Shown piece after piece: positions 42,825-51,497 of a DNA stretch of 64,000 nt (its first letter is position 1; every line of letters starts with the position of its first letter). The stretch covers positions 1,650,105-1,714,104 of the forward strand of contig NZ_LOJP01000001.1 of assembly GCF_001553785.1 (NCBI RefSeq), read 5' to 3'. The notes below the pieces were generated by a model. That model made no database searches, had not been told where the DNA came from, and was given only the letters and a program-made list of their open reading frames with translations. A program made the translations under genes and the position numbers. Source of the stretch: Actinoplanes sp. TFC3 (lineage in GTDB: Bacteria; Actinomycetota; Actinomycetes; Mycobacteriales; Micromonosporaceae).

Positions 42825-44107
42825 CTGAGCCTGTTCCAGCCCGTCGCCGCATCCCAGACGCCGGTATTGGCGAGCTGGACGGCATACGCCGGGTTGGTCG
42901 CCAGCCGCGTCGCCGGGTCGGGCAGGGACAGGAAGAACTGCGGAGAATCGGTTCCCGCCGGGGTGGTGAAGCGCGCGGTCAGCGTGACCGTTCTACCGGG
43001 CTGCCAGGTGCGCAGGTCGGTGGGGATGGTGACCGTCTTGCGGGCGGCGCCGGTTTGCACGATCAGGCGTACCGGCCGGTTCTGCACGGGAGCCGCCCAG
43101 CCGTCGTTGGTCAGCGTGATCGTCGCGGTCGCCGTGGTGCCGGGGCGCGCCGGCAGCACCGCCTTCACCAGCCGCAGCCGGTAGCCGAGCTTGCGAGCCG
43201 TCGTGCTCAGCCCGGCACTGCCCCAGGAGTTCAGCACATCGAGGTCGAAGCAGGGATTGAGGTACGTCCAGTGCTGAGCCGCCATCTGCTCGACGGCATT
43301 CGCCCAGCCGGAGAACTCCGACACCCCGCAGGTCTCGCCGCCCACCAGGAAGCTGCTGCTCTGCTGGGCCAGCCAAGCCCGGTCGTCACCTTGGAACGTG
43401 CCGAAGTCATCCGCGCTCGCCAGGAAGCAGTCGTTGTGCACGCCGACGCGGGCCACCCCGTTGGCCAGCCGGCGCTTGATCGCCGGGGTGCGCACCTGGA
43501 CCGGCGTGGTTGCGGCTGTGTTCGCCAGCAGGGCCTGTACCACCGTGGCGCGCTGCGACCAGTCGGTGTCATGGGCGAAATTCTGCGTGTAGTACCACTC
43601 GCCCCAGCGCCCGACCAGGCCAGCCTGCACCGCGGCCAGCACGTCGGCGTTGTCCTTGAGGATTGGGCCGAGCTGGGCCAGGTGCCGCACGATGCGCGCG
43701 GCCGGCGCGTCGGCGTCGGAGTCCTCGGCGTACGCGAACCGGACGACCAGCTTGACGCCGGCGGTGCGCGCGGCGGTGAAGTCGGTGCGGATCAGCTTGA
43801 GGTCGGCCGCCGAGATCGTGTCGATGCTGCGGTAGCGCGGCAGGTAGAAGATCCGGTACACCAGCGTGCGGGCCTGCTTGATGCGCGCTTCCCGCAGGGC
43901 CACGGCGTCCAGCGGCGTGTACGCCGGGTCGTCGGCCAGGTACGTCTCGGTGAAGGTGAAGAAGCCGCGGCCGGGGTTGGCCAGGGTCGCTGCCGACGCC
44001 GCGTAGGTGTGGGTAACCGTGCCCGGGGTCGCCGCCCGGGCTCCGGCCGGACCGGTCAGGAGCAGCGCGAACGTCGCCGTTACGGCGATCACCTTGGCCA
44101 AACGCAT
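42821..44107 (-). CDS. Secreted DUF4874/DUF4832 protein
   Basis: The 428-residue protein has a signal peptide (KVIAVTATFALLLTGPAGAR) and then a TIM-barrel-like DUF4874 region: NPGRGFFTFTETYLADDPAY, LVYRIFYLPRYRSIDTISAA, GVKLVVRFAYAEDSD, AGLVGRWGEWYYTQNF. The C-terminal DUF4832 region has HNDCFLASADDFGTFQGDDR, GGETCGVSEFSGWANAVEQM and a beta-sandwich end. Such proteins are glycoside-hydrolase-like and occur beside secreted carbohydrate enzymes. The reaction is not established. ATG at 44107. Confidence 0.85.
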   Translation of the reverse strand: MRLAKVIAVTATFALLLTGPAGARAATPGTVTHTYAASAATLANPGRGFFTFTETYLADDPAYTPLDAVALREARIKQARTLVYRIFYLPRYRSIDTISAADLKLIRTDFTAARTAGVKLVVRFAYAEDSDADAPAARIVRHLAQLGPILKDNADVLAAVQAGLVGRWGEWYYTQNFAHDTDWSQRATVVQALLANTAATTPVQVRTPAIKRRLANGVARVGVHNDCFLASADDFGTFQGDDRAWLAQQSSSFLVGGETCGVSEFSGWANAVEQMAAQHWTYLNPCFDLDVLNSWGSAGLSTTARKLGYRLRLVKAVLPARPGTTATATITLTNDGWAAPVQNRPVRLIVQTGAARKTVTIPTDLRTWQPGRTVTLTARFTTPAGTDSPQFFLSLPDPATRLATNPAYAVQLANTGVWDAATGWNRLS

Positions 44108-44216
44108 GATCCCTTCGATCGGTTGGGGGAGGGTTCGACCTGAGGGTTCCGGTTATGGTGGTTCGAGCGCACCGGGGCGCCAGCGGCTGGACGAGACGGA
44201 GCGAACGGGACCGGAC

Positions 44217-44789
44217 GTGAACGGGACAGAGCAGGTGCACAGGCGCCACGACCAGTTCGTGGACGTTGCGATCAAGCGGGCGACCGAACGGCTGTCGCTG
44301 TCGCTGCCTTCACTGCGATCGGTGGCCCGCGACTGCGGCGTCACACCCACTGCCGTCTACCGCTACTTCCCGTCACAGAGCAGCCTGAACCGGGCGATTC
44401 TGGTCACCATTGATTCGTCGTTCATCACCGCGGTGGCCGGGGTGGACGACCCGCGGCGCACACCGCTGCGCCGGCTGCAGGTGTTCGCGGACGCCTACAT
44501 CGACTGGGGCCTGGCCAACCCGGGGCTCTACCAGCTACGTTTCGAGAGCGCCGACCAGCTCGGCAAGGACTTCATCCGCACCGACGCCGCCGATGACCTG
44601 CTCGCCCACGTCGACACGCTGATCGACGCGGTGGATCCCCGGCTGGAGGTCTGCGCCGAGGATCTGTGGCTGGCCGTGCACGGCGTGGTGTCGCTGCACA
44701 TCCACAAACCGGAACGCCCTTGGCCGGTTGCACCCCATCAACAGGTCCAAAGGTTCTTCCATCTGTGGGGACTGCGCGATGAGGGGTGA
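44217..44789 (+). CDS. TetR-family transcriptional regulator
   Basis: The 190-residue protein has a TetR helix-turn-helix near its N-terminus: HDQFVDVAIKRATERLSLSL, PSLRSVARDCGVTPTAVYRY, FPSQSSLNRAILVTIDSSFI. A helical ligand-binding region follows with RRLQVFADAYIDWGLANPGL and YQLRFESADQLG. It lies 21 bp before an MFS exporter gene and probably represses it. The GTG at 44217 is the likely start. Confidence 0.88.
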   Translation: MNGTEQVHRRHDQFVDVAIKRATERLSLSLPSLRSVARDCGVTPTAVYRYFPSQSSLNRAILVTIDSSFITAVAGVDDPRRTPLRRLQVFADAYIDWGLANPGLYQLRFESADQLGKDFIRTDAADDLLAHVDTLIDAVDPRLEVCAEDLWLAVHGVVSLHIHKPERPWPVAPHQQVQRFFHLWGLRDEG

Positions 44790-44798
44790 TGATCGACC

Positions 44799-44804
44799 TA
44801 TATT
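44799..44804 (+). promoter_or_regulatory. Putative -10 element for a leaderless MFS transcript
   Basis: TATATT ends 6 bases before the GTG at 44811, so transcription would start at about the start codon. The 21-bp gap has no Shine-Dalgarno sequence, which fits a leaderless message common in actinobacteria. Two GATCG/CGATC-type flanks surround it and could be part of a TetR operator. Confidence 0.5.
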
Positions 44805-44810
44805 GATCGC

Positions 44811-46367
44811 GTGACTTCCACGAGCGTCAATGAAGCAGGTTCCGCTTCCGGCCCGGAGTTCGTGCCCGACCGCCGGTTCCGGACCATTTTTCTGGCGTTG
44901 ATGCTCGCGGTTTTCCTGGCCGCGATCGAGCAGTCGACGATGGCCACCGCGACCCGCACGATCGTCGACGACCTGCACGGCTTCGACCTGCAAGCCTGGG
45001 CCACCACCGCGTTCCTGGTCACCTCGACGCTGTCCACCCCGCTGTACGGCAAGCTCTCCGACATCTACGGCCGCCGCCGGCTGTTCCTGTTCTCGATCGC
45101 CCTGTTCGTCGCCGGTTCGCTGCTCTGCGGGCTGGCCACAACCATGCCGCAGCTGGCCGCCTGCCGCGCGGTGCAGGGGCTCGGCGCGGGCGGCATCATG
45201 GCGCTCGCGCTGATCATCGTCGGCGACCTCGTGCCGCCCCGCCAGCGCGCCCGCTACCAGGCCTTCTTCATGATTGTGTTCGCCACCTCGAGCGTGGCCG
45301 GGCCGGTCGTCGGCGGGCTGTTCGCCGGGGCCGACTCGATCCTCGGGGTGACCGGCTGGCGCTGGTTGTTCTTCCTCAACCTGCCGCTCGGCGGGCTTGC
45401 CCTGGCCGTGGTGGCCCGGGTGCTGCACCTGCCGCGCCGGGTGGTGCCGCAACGCATCGACTGGGCCGGCGCGATCCTGCTCCTGGTGACCCTGCTGCCG
45501 CTGCTCACCGTCGCCGAGCAGGGCCGCATGTGGGGCTGGAGCTCACCGGTGGCCTGGCTGTGTTACACGCTCACCGCGGCGGGCCTGGCCGGATTCGTGA
45601 TAGCCGAACGAACCATGCGCGACGAGGCGTTGCTGCCGCTGCGGTTGTTCCGGGATCGTACGGTCGCCATCGGTTCTTTTTCTTGTGCCGTAACCGGCAT
45701 GGCGATGTTCAGCGGCATGTTGATCGTGCCTTTGTACATGCAGATCGTGCGCGGGATGTCGCCCACCGCCGCCGGTTTGCGGATGCTGCCGTTCGTGGCG
45801 GGCATTATGGCCGGGTCGCTGACGTCGGGACATTTGATCGCGCGCACCGGCCGTTACCGCCTCTATCCGGTCGCGGGCACGTTTGCGATGGCCGCCGGCA
45901 TGCTGGTGCTCGCCATGGCCGGCGCCGCCACCTCGCTGTGGTGGATCACCGTTGTCAGCGTGCTGATCGGGGTGGGGCTGGGCTGCAACATGCAACCGAT
46001 GATCACCGCCATGCAGAACGCCGTCGCCGACCGCGACATCGGCGTCACCACCAGCATCGCCATTCTGTGCCGCTCATTGGGCGGGACACTGGGCACCGCC
46101 GCGCTGATCGGCGTGCTGCTGGCGGTGCTGCCGAACCGGGTGGCCGACGCCTACGCGCACGCCGGTCAGCAGCCGCCGGCGCAGTTGACCGACGGCAGCT
46201 TCCTGACCGATACGTCGTTCCTGAACAACCTGCCCGGGGCCGCCGCGCAACCCTTCCGAGACGGCTTCGCCGGGTCCGTTCAGGTGGTGTTCCTGGTGGC
46301 GTTCGCCGTCGTGCTGACCGGCGCCCTGCTCAATCTAGGATTGACCGAGAAAGCGCCTGCGGCGTAA
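44811..46367 (+). CDS. MFS transporter, DHA2 (14-TMS) drug exporter family
   Basis: The 518-residue protein has 14 predicted helices and EmrB/QacA motifs: FLALMLAVFLAAIEQSTMAT (motif at helix 1), LYGKLSDIYGRRRLFLFSIA (motif A), RAVQGLGAGGIMALALIIVG (motif B), ATSSVAGPVVGGLF (motif C). It exports drugs or metabolites by proton antiport. The TetR gene directly upstream is the probable regulator. Its end overlaps the end of the convergent kinase-like gene by 38 bp. Confidence 0.93.
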   Translation: MTSTSVNEAGSASGPEFVPDRRFRTIFLALMLAVFLAAIEQSTMATATRTIVDDLHGFDLQAWATTAFLVTSTLSTPLYGKLSDIYGRRRLFLFSIALFVAGSLLCGLATTMPQLAACRAVQGLGAGGIMALALIIVGDLVPPRQRARYQAFFMIVFATSSVAGPVVGGLFAGADSILGVTGWRWLFFLNLPLGGLALAVVARVLHLPRRVVPQRIDWAGAILLLVTLLPLLTVAEQGRMWGWSSPVAWLCYTLTAAGLAGFVIAERTMRDEALLPLRLFRDRTVAIGSFSCAVTGMAMFSGMLIVPLYMQIVRGMSPTAAGLRMLPFVAGIMAGSLTSGHLIARTGRYRLYPVAGTFAMAAGMLVLAMAGAATSLWWITVVSVLIGVGLGCNMQPMITAMQNAVADRDIGVTTSIAILCRSLGGTLGTAALIGVLLAVLPNRVADAYAHAGQQPPAQLTDGSFLTDTSFLNNLPGAAAQPFRDGFAGSVQVVFLVAFAVVLTGALLNLGLTEKAPAA

Positions 46368-47088
46368 GCCCGAAACAGTCGATGCGCTGCACCGCTACGC
46401 GCCCGGCGAACAAGGCGAGGACCTTCTCGTACGCGGCCTGCACGGCACCGAGGCGCCGGGCGGTTTCGTGCAACTCGGTGTGACCCGAGCGGGCCCGGGT
46501 GCGCCGCAACGCCTCCTCGACCGGCAACGTCAGGTACACGATCCGGTCGGGTAGCCGTACGCCGAAAAGCCCTGTCAGTTCGTCGAACAACTCGTCAGCG
46601 GGTAACGCCGCCAGCTTGAGCAGCCGGTGACCGAGCGCCTCGATGTCCTCGTCCCCGGCGCATTCCCGCAGCCAGCAACGCACGGTCAGCGAGCCTTCGG
46701 CGCTCTGCCGCAGCCAGAACTCGTGTACGTGCCCGAACGTGCCGGTGTCCTCGGCGACCCGCGCGAACATCGGCAGGTACACCAGCGGGTCGACCAGCGG
46801 GTGCCGGTCGCCGATCAGCGTGGTGCAGCCCTGCTCGAAAGCCTGCCGTTCCGCCGGCGCGTACTGGCACAACTGCAGGTACAGCAGGGCCACCTTGAGC
46901 GGGGCGTGACCGAGCTGGTCCGCGATCGCCGACGCGGCTGCCAGGTGCCGTGAGCGGGTGGCCTGCGGGCTGGCCGGGTCGTCGTGGGCGCGGATGGCGT
47001 GCACCACCCGGACCCCTGGCACTTGCGCGAGGTGCCGGGCGGCAGTGGTCTTGCCGGTGCCGTCGATGCCCACCAGCGCGATGCGCAC
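46330..47088 (-). CDS. Thymidylate-kinase-like P-loop protein 1
   Basis: The 252-residue protein has MRIALVGIDGTGKTTAARHL, the P-loop of thymidylate-kinase-like enzymes, and DRHPLVDPLVYLPMFARVAE, a DR(Y/H) motif as in the family. RIVYLTLPVEEALRRTRARS resembles the lid. The middle is longer than in Tmk and lacks the usual nucleoside pocket sequence, so the phosphate acceptor may not be dTMP. It starts at GTG 1 bp after the HMGR-kinase gene and is the last gene of the fourteen-gene operon. Confidence 0.8.
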   Translation of the reverse strand: MRIALVGIDGTGKTTAARHLAQVPGVRVVHAIRAHDDPASPQATRSRHLAAASAIADQLGHAPLKVALLYLQLCQYAPAERQAFEQGCTTLIGDRHPLVDPLVYLPMFARVAEDTGTFGHVHEFWLRQSAEGSLTVRCWLRECAGDEDIEALGHRLLKLAALPADELFDELTGLFGVRLPDRIVYLTLPVEEALRRTRARSGHTELHETARRLGAVQAAYEKVLALFAGRVAVQRIDCFGLTPQALSRSILD

Positions 47089-47089
47089 C

Positions 47090-49366
47090 TCAGCCCACCG
47101 TCCGGTTCTGTTCCAGGCCGAGCAGGTGGAACGCGGTGTGCACGACGCCGGGCAGGAACGTGAACTCGCGGTGGGTGTGCGCGGCCAGGTACAGCTGCAG
47201 CCGGGTCAGCACCAACTCGTGCAACGCCAACTGGTAGGCCCGGCGCCAATCCGCTCGGGTACCCAGGGCCGCGGCGTGCACCGCCAGGTGGTGGTCGACG
47301 TCGGCGATGGTGGCCGACGGGGTCAGCGTGAAGGCCAGGAACTCCGCCACGTCGCGCTGCGGCACGTTGACGTCGGCCAGCTCCCAGTCGTAGGCCACCA
47401 CCCGGTGCTCGGTGAGGCTGACGTTGCGCGGGTTGAAGTCGTTGTGCACCAACGTGTGCGGCATCGCCGCCAGTTCCTGCGTCCAGAACTCCGCGTCCGC
47501 CGAGATCTGCAGCACGCCGGCCAGCCGTGTCGCGTCCATCAGCTCGGGCAGCTCGGCCGCGTTGTAGCGGGCCAGCGCCTCCCACAACTCGCGCGCCTTG
47601 ACCAGGTGGTTCTCCCCGGCATCGCGGTGCAGCCAAGTCAGCTCCTCGCCGCGGCCCAGCCACGCGGCGTGCACCGGGGTGATGGCCTGCAGGACGCGGT
47701 CGATGTGCCCGCGGTCCCAGGTCACCTCCGTCGCGGGCAGGCGTTCCATGAAGACGACGTACGCCTCCCGTTCATCCTCCTCGACAACGCCGTAGCAGCG
47801 GGGTAGCAGCCCGGTCAGCTCCGGTTCGTCACGCCGGTAGACGGCCAGTTCCCGCTTGTGAGTACCGCTGAACTCGCTGCCGGCCCCCCATCGTTCCCAG
47901 GCCTGGCCGACCTCGGGCCCGCACAGGCTCGCCACCTGACCGATGCCGGCGATGACCTCCTCGGCCCGCGCCTTCACCTTGGCAATCACGTCGAGCTCCG
48001 AGTCCTGGAAGCGCACGTTCAGCGGCAGCAGACCGGTGAACTTGCGGCGTTCGCCGAGGGCGCCCAACTCGCTGGTGATGCCGTCGCCGGACAGGCGCAG
48101 GTGTGGACGTACCTCGGCGATGGTGTCCCGGGTTTTCCAGGCCTTTTGCAGGAATGAGCGGTCGAAGTCGTCGATGCGCAACCACGGTACGTGCTTCGAG
48201 CGGCCCAGCCGGCGGTGCGCGTCGGCGAACTGGCCGCTGGCCATCGCGGCCCCCGTCGACACGTCGAGCGCCAGCGCGAAACCGGCGACGATCTCGGCGA
48301 ACCGGCGCACACCACCGGCCCCCGCGCAGCCCAGCGAGCTGAGCCAATCACGCTGATGCGGCAGCGCGGTGCCCCCGCCGACCGTGCCGGCCACGAGGTT
48401 GGGCAACAGGATGCTGGCCAGCAGATCCTCGCCCTCGGCGCGCAGCGACATGATGGACACACCGGATTCGTGCACGCTGGCGATGTCCTGGCCGGTGGCG
48501 GTGAACAGCGCGGCAATGATGTTCGCGGCGTTGATGCCGTAGCCCAGCATGCCGCCCTGCTGACCGCCCAGCAGAGCCAGGTTGTGCGCCTTGACGATCG
48601 CCGCGGTGCTGGTCTTGAGCACCGACGCGACCACCGCGCCGGGGATCACGCACTCGGCGGTGACCCGGATGCCGCGTCCGGCCAGCATGGACACCGCGCT
48701 GACCTTTTTGTCGCTGCTCATGTTGCCTTCGAGCATCACGTGCAGCGGGCGCAGCCGGTCGTCAGTGGCTAGCGTCTCGCTCACCCAGCGGCAGATCTGC
48801 CAGGTAGCCGCGGTGGTCATGTTCTGCCCGGCCGCGTCCTCGGTCTCGTACGCGAACCGCACGTGCACGAGCCGGCCGATCTGGTACAGGTCCACGTCGG
48901 CCAGCCGCGCGTAGCGGGACACCAGGCGCACCTGGGCGGACAGCTCGGCGCGGTGCTCCTCGATCCACCGGCCGAACAGCGCGGCAGAGGCCAGGTCGGC
49001 GAACTCGAACACCGGCGCGCGGTTCATCCGCTGCGACAACACCCGGGTGCTCACCCCACCGGCCATGGTCAGCGCCCGGCTGCCCCGAGCCGCCGACGCG
49101 ATCAGCGCACCCTCGGTGGTCGCCAGCGGTGCCACCACGGAACCGGTAACGGCCTCGCCGTTGAACAGCAGCGGCCCGGCCAGCCCGACCGGCACCTCCA
49201 CGGAACCGGCGAAGTTCTCCAGGTTGCCGGTCAGCGTCTGCGCCTCGATGGTGGTCACCCCGGCCGAGGCGAGCGGGACCCCGGTGCGGGTCCGCAGCCA
49301 GTCCAGCCGTTGCTCGCGCGCCTGTTCGGTGTACTGGCCGCGGGCGGGGATGACGTCGTCGGTCAT
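47090..49366 (-). CDS. HMG-CoA reductase fused to an aminoglycoside-phosphotransferase-like kinase
   Basis: The 758-residue protein has two domains. Residues about 40-390 are a class I HMG-CoA reductase: ENFAGSVEVPVGLAGPLLFN, TTEGALIASAARGSRAL (Glu85), EGNMSSDKKVSAVSM (catalytic Lys), TGQDIASVHESGVS (Asp294), GTVGGGTALP and FADAHRRLG (His384). All four catalytic residues are present. Residues about 400-758 form a phosphotransferase-like kinase with a KVKARAEEVI Lys region, a Brenner-type HNDFNPRN loop near 641 and AYDWELADV. The reductase normally converts HMG-CoA to mevalonate; the fused kinase could phosphorylate the product. No other mevalonate gene is in the window. ATG at 49366 follows AAGGAG. 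Confidence 0.92.
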   Translation of the reverse strand: MTDDVIPARGQYTEQAREQRLDWLRTRTGVPLASAGVTTIEAQTLTGNLENFAGSVEVPVGLAGPLLFNGEAVTGSVVAPLATTEGALIASAARGSRALTMAGGVSTRVLSQRMNRAPVFEFADLASAALFGRWIEEHRAELSAQVRLVSRYARLADVDLYQIGRLVHVRFAYETEDAAGQNMTTAATWQICRWVSETLATDDRLRPLHVMLEGNMSSDKKVSAVSMLAGRGIRVTAECVIPGAVVASVLKTSTAAIVKAHNLALLGGQQGGMLGYGINAANIIAALFTATGQDIASVHESGVSIMSLRAEGEDLLASILLPNLVAGTVGGGTALPHQRDWLSSLGCAGAGGVRRFAEIVAGFALALDVSTGAAMASGQFADAHRRLGRSKHVPWLRIDDFDRSFLQKAWKTRDTIAEVRPHLRLSGDGITSELGALGERRKFTGLLPLNVRFQDSELDVIAKVKARAEEVIAGIGQVASLCGPEVGQAWERWGAGSEFSGTHKRELAVYRRDEPELTGLLPRCYGVVEEDEREAYVVFMERLPATEVTWDRGHIDRVLQAITPVHAAWLGRGEELTWLHRDAGENHLVKARELWEALARYNAAELPELMDATRLAGVLQISADAEFWTQELAAMPHTLVHNDFNPRNVSLTEHRVVAYDWELADVNVPQRDVAEFLAFTLTPSATIADVDHHLAVHAAALGTRADWRRAYQLALHELVLTRLQLYLAAHTHREFTFLPGVVHTAFHLLGLEQNRTVG

Positions 49367-50052
49367 GGCGCAGGCTCCTTGCGATCCGAGGTGAGCAGGG
49401 CGAACAGCCGGAGACGGCCGGGTTCGCGCGGGTCGTGGGTGATGCGGGTCTGCACGCCGGCGGCGCGTCCGGGCGCGAGCGCGGCGAGCACGTCCGGGCC
49501 GTCGAGGTCGTCGCGGTGGTGCAGGGTGAGCGTGTCGCCGGGCCCGATCAGCCCGCGCAGCACCGCCTCGGCGAGCAGGTGGTGGGTGTGCACGAGGTAT
49601 TCGGCGATGGTGAGGCCGGCGCAGGCGACCGCGGCCTCGGTGGACGTCCCGCTCGGCGGGCCCGGCACGTGCACCACCACGGGTTCCGAGCCGAAGCCCG
49701 CGGGCTTGGCGCCCTCGAAGGCGTGCAGCAGCCGGGACAGGTTGCGCAGCTGGCCGGCCGGGGCCGGGCCGTGCCACGACAGGCCTTCGCCGGTGCTCGC
49801 GGCGGGGAACCGCAACGCCACGGTGGCCGGGCGCCCAGCCAGGAAAATGGTCCGGGTGAAGGCGCGCAGCCAGGCCCGGCCATCCTCCGGCGCAATTCCC
49901 AGAGCAAAATCGATGGCTCCGCGTACGAACACAGCAGGCGCCAGCTCATCGACCACCACCGCAACGCTGTGCCCGTGCTCCCCGTCGCCCTCCCCGGCCC
50001 GTTCGAGGCGGGCCGGCGCGGCGGCCGTCAGCAGCTCGTCCAGCTCGCTCAC
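49363..50052 (-). CDS. Unrecognised cluster protein
   Basis: The 229-residue protein starts at GTG overlapping the monooxygenase stop (GTGA) and overlaps the next ATG by 4 bp. Visible features are an acidic/helical N-terminus (SELDELLTAAAPARLERAGE), then AVVVDELAPAVFVRGAIDFA, TRTIFLAGRPATVALRFPAA, PVVVHVPGPPSGTSTEAAVA and a helix TIAEYLVHTHHLLAEAVLRG. GDTLTLHHRDDLDGPDVLAA near the C-terminus ends in a beta-rich tail. No family or catalytic motif was recognised. It has no signal peptide or membrane segment. Its tight coupling implies it works with the HMGR-kinase fusion. Confidence 0.75.
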   Translation of the reverse strand: MSELDELLTAAAPARLERAGEGDGEHGHSVAVVVDELAPAVFVRGAIDFALGIAPEDGRAWLRAFTRTIFLAGRPATVALRFPAASTGEGLSWHGPAPAGQLRNLSRLLHAFEGAKPAGFGSEPVVVHVPGPPSGTSTEAAVACAGLTIAEYLVHTHHLLAEAVLRGLIGPGDTLTLHHRDDLDGPDVLAALAPGRAAGVQTRITHDPREPGRLRLFALLTSDRKEPAP

Positions 50053-51497
50053 GCCTTCACCCGCCGCTTGAACACCAGCGCGCCGTCGTTGATCCGGGTC
50101 AGCTTCATCCGCGGCCAGTCCCGCAGATAGTTGTTGCGGACCTTCCACCGGCCCTCGGTGCCTTGCCGGGGCAGGATGTCGCTGGCGCGCAGCACGTAAC
50201 CCGACGACAGGTTGAGCAGTGGCTCGTCGCTTCCGGCCGCGTCCTTCGGCACCGGCGTGGCAACGTCGTAGCGCCGCCGGGCCATGTGGTTGAGCAGCCG
50301 GCACACGTACTGGTGGCTCAGGTCGGCACGCATGGTCCACGACGCGTTGGTGTAGCCCACGCACCAGGCCAGGTTGGGCAGCCCGGAGAACATCAGGTGC
50401 TTGTAGACCTGCAGGTGCCGCGAGTTGACCGCCTTGCCGTCGACCGACAGTGCCACCTCGCCGAAGGTCACCATCACCAGCCCGGTAGCCGTGACAACCA
50501 CGTCGGCTTCCAGCTCCTGGCCGTCGGTGAGCCGCAGCCCTTTCTCGGTGAACGTTTCGACCTCGCCGGTGACGATCGACGTGCGGCCCTCACGCAGCGC
50601 CGCGAACAAGTCGCCGTCGGCCACCCCGCACACCCGTTGATCGCCCGGCTTGTACCGCGGCGTGAAGTGTGGATCCACCTTCACGTGCTCGGGTAGCTCG
50701 CCGGCCACCCGGTCCCGCAGCATCTGGCCGACCTTCTCCGGCCAGCGCCGCGACGCCTGGAAGGTCAGGAAGTTCATCGCCACGTTGCGCTTGCGGATCA
50801 GCCGGGACGCGCGTTCGGGCGACATCCGCTTGCCCAGCTTGGCGGTCAGCGGCTCCTTGCTGGCCAGGGGAATCATGTACGTGGGGGAGCGCTGCACCAT
50901 CGTCACGTGCGCGGCTTGCTGGGCCAGCGCGGGCACCAGGGTCACCGCGGTCGCGCCGCTGCCGATGACGACAACGCGCTTGCCCTCGTAGTCCAGCTCG
51001 GCCGGCCAGTTCTGCGGGTGCACCAGGTGACCGGCGTAGTCGCCCATGCCGGGGAACGCGACCTCATGCCCGCTGGAGTAGCGGTAGTAGCCGGTGCAGA
51101 GGTAGAGGAAATTGCAGGTCCACTCGGTACCCTCGGCGGTGGTCAGCGTCGAGCGCGCCTGCTCACTCGACCACGCCGCCGACACCACGCGCCGGCCGTA
51201 GTGGATCTTCTTGTCGATGCCGTTCTCGGTGGCGGTCTCGCGGATGTACGCCAGGATCGACGCGCCGTCAGCGATCGCGTTCGGCTGCAGCCACGGGCGC
51301 AGCGGGTAGCCCAGCGTGAACATGTCCGAGTCCGAGCGCAGCCCCGGATAGCGGAAGAAGTCCCACGTACCGCCGCTGGCATCGCGGGCCTCGAGGATGG
51401 CGTAGCTGCGATCCGGGCAGTGCGTCTGCAGCCGGTGCGCCGCGCCGATGCCGGACAGCCCGGCACCGACGATCAGGACGTCGAGATGGTTGCTCAC
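50049..51497 (-). CDS. Flavin-containing monooxygenase, Baeyer-Villiger type
   Basis: The 482-residue protein has an FAD-binding GAGLSGIGAAHRL at the N-terminus and an NADPH-binding GSGATAVTLVPALAQ near residue 185. Between them lies YAGHLVHPQNWP, which matches the F/Y-x-G-x3-H-x3-W-P fingerprint of Baeyer-Villiger monooxygenases. Such enzymes insert oxygen next to a ketone, or oxidise N or S. The GTG at 51497 overlaps the hydrolase stop (GTGA). It belongs to the middle of the operon. Confidence 0.92.
   Translation of the reverse strand: MSNHLDVLIVGAGLSGIGAAHRLQTHCPDRSYAILEARDASGGTWDFFRYPGLRSDSDMFTLGYPLRPWLQPNAIADGASILAYIRETATENGIDKKIHYGRRVVSAAWSSEQARSTLTTAEGTEWTCNFLYLCTGYYRYSSGHEVAFPGMGDYAGHLVHPQNWPAELDYEGKRVVVIGSGATAVTLVPALAQQAAHVTMVQRSPTYMIPLASKEPLTAKLGKRMSPERASRLIRKRNVAMNFLTFQASRRWPEKVGQMLRDRVAGELPEHVKVDPHFTPRYKPGDQRVCGVADGDLFAALREGRTSIVTGEVETFTEKGLRLTDGQELEADVVVTATGLVMVTFGEVALSVDGKAVNSRHLQVYKHLMFSGLPNLAWCVGYTNASWTMRADLSHQYVCRLLNHMARRRYDVATPVPKDAAGSDEPLLNLSSGYVLRASDILPRQGTEGRWKVRNNYLRDWPRMKLTRINDGALVFKRRVKA

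Noticed and set aside
47090..49366. HMG-CoA reductase as a statin-resistance target copy
   Set aside because: No statin-like polyketide genes are visible, and the window shows no mevalonate pathway to protect. The idea cannot be supported from the sequence.
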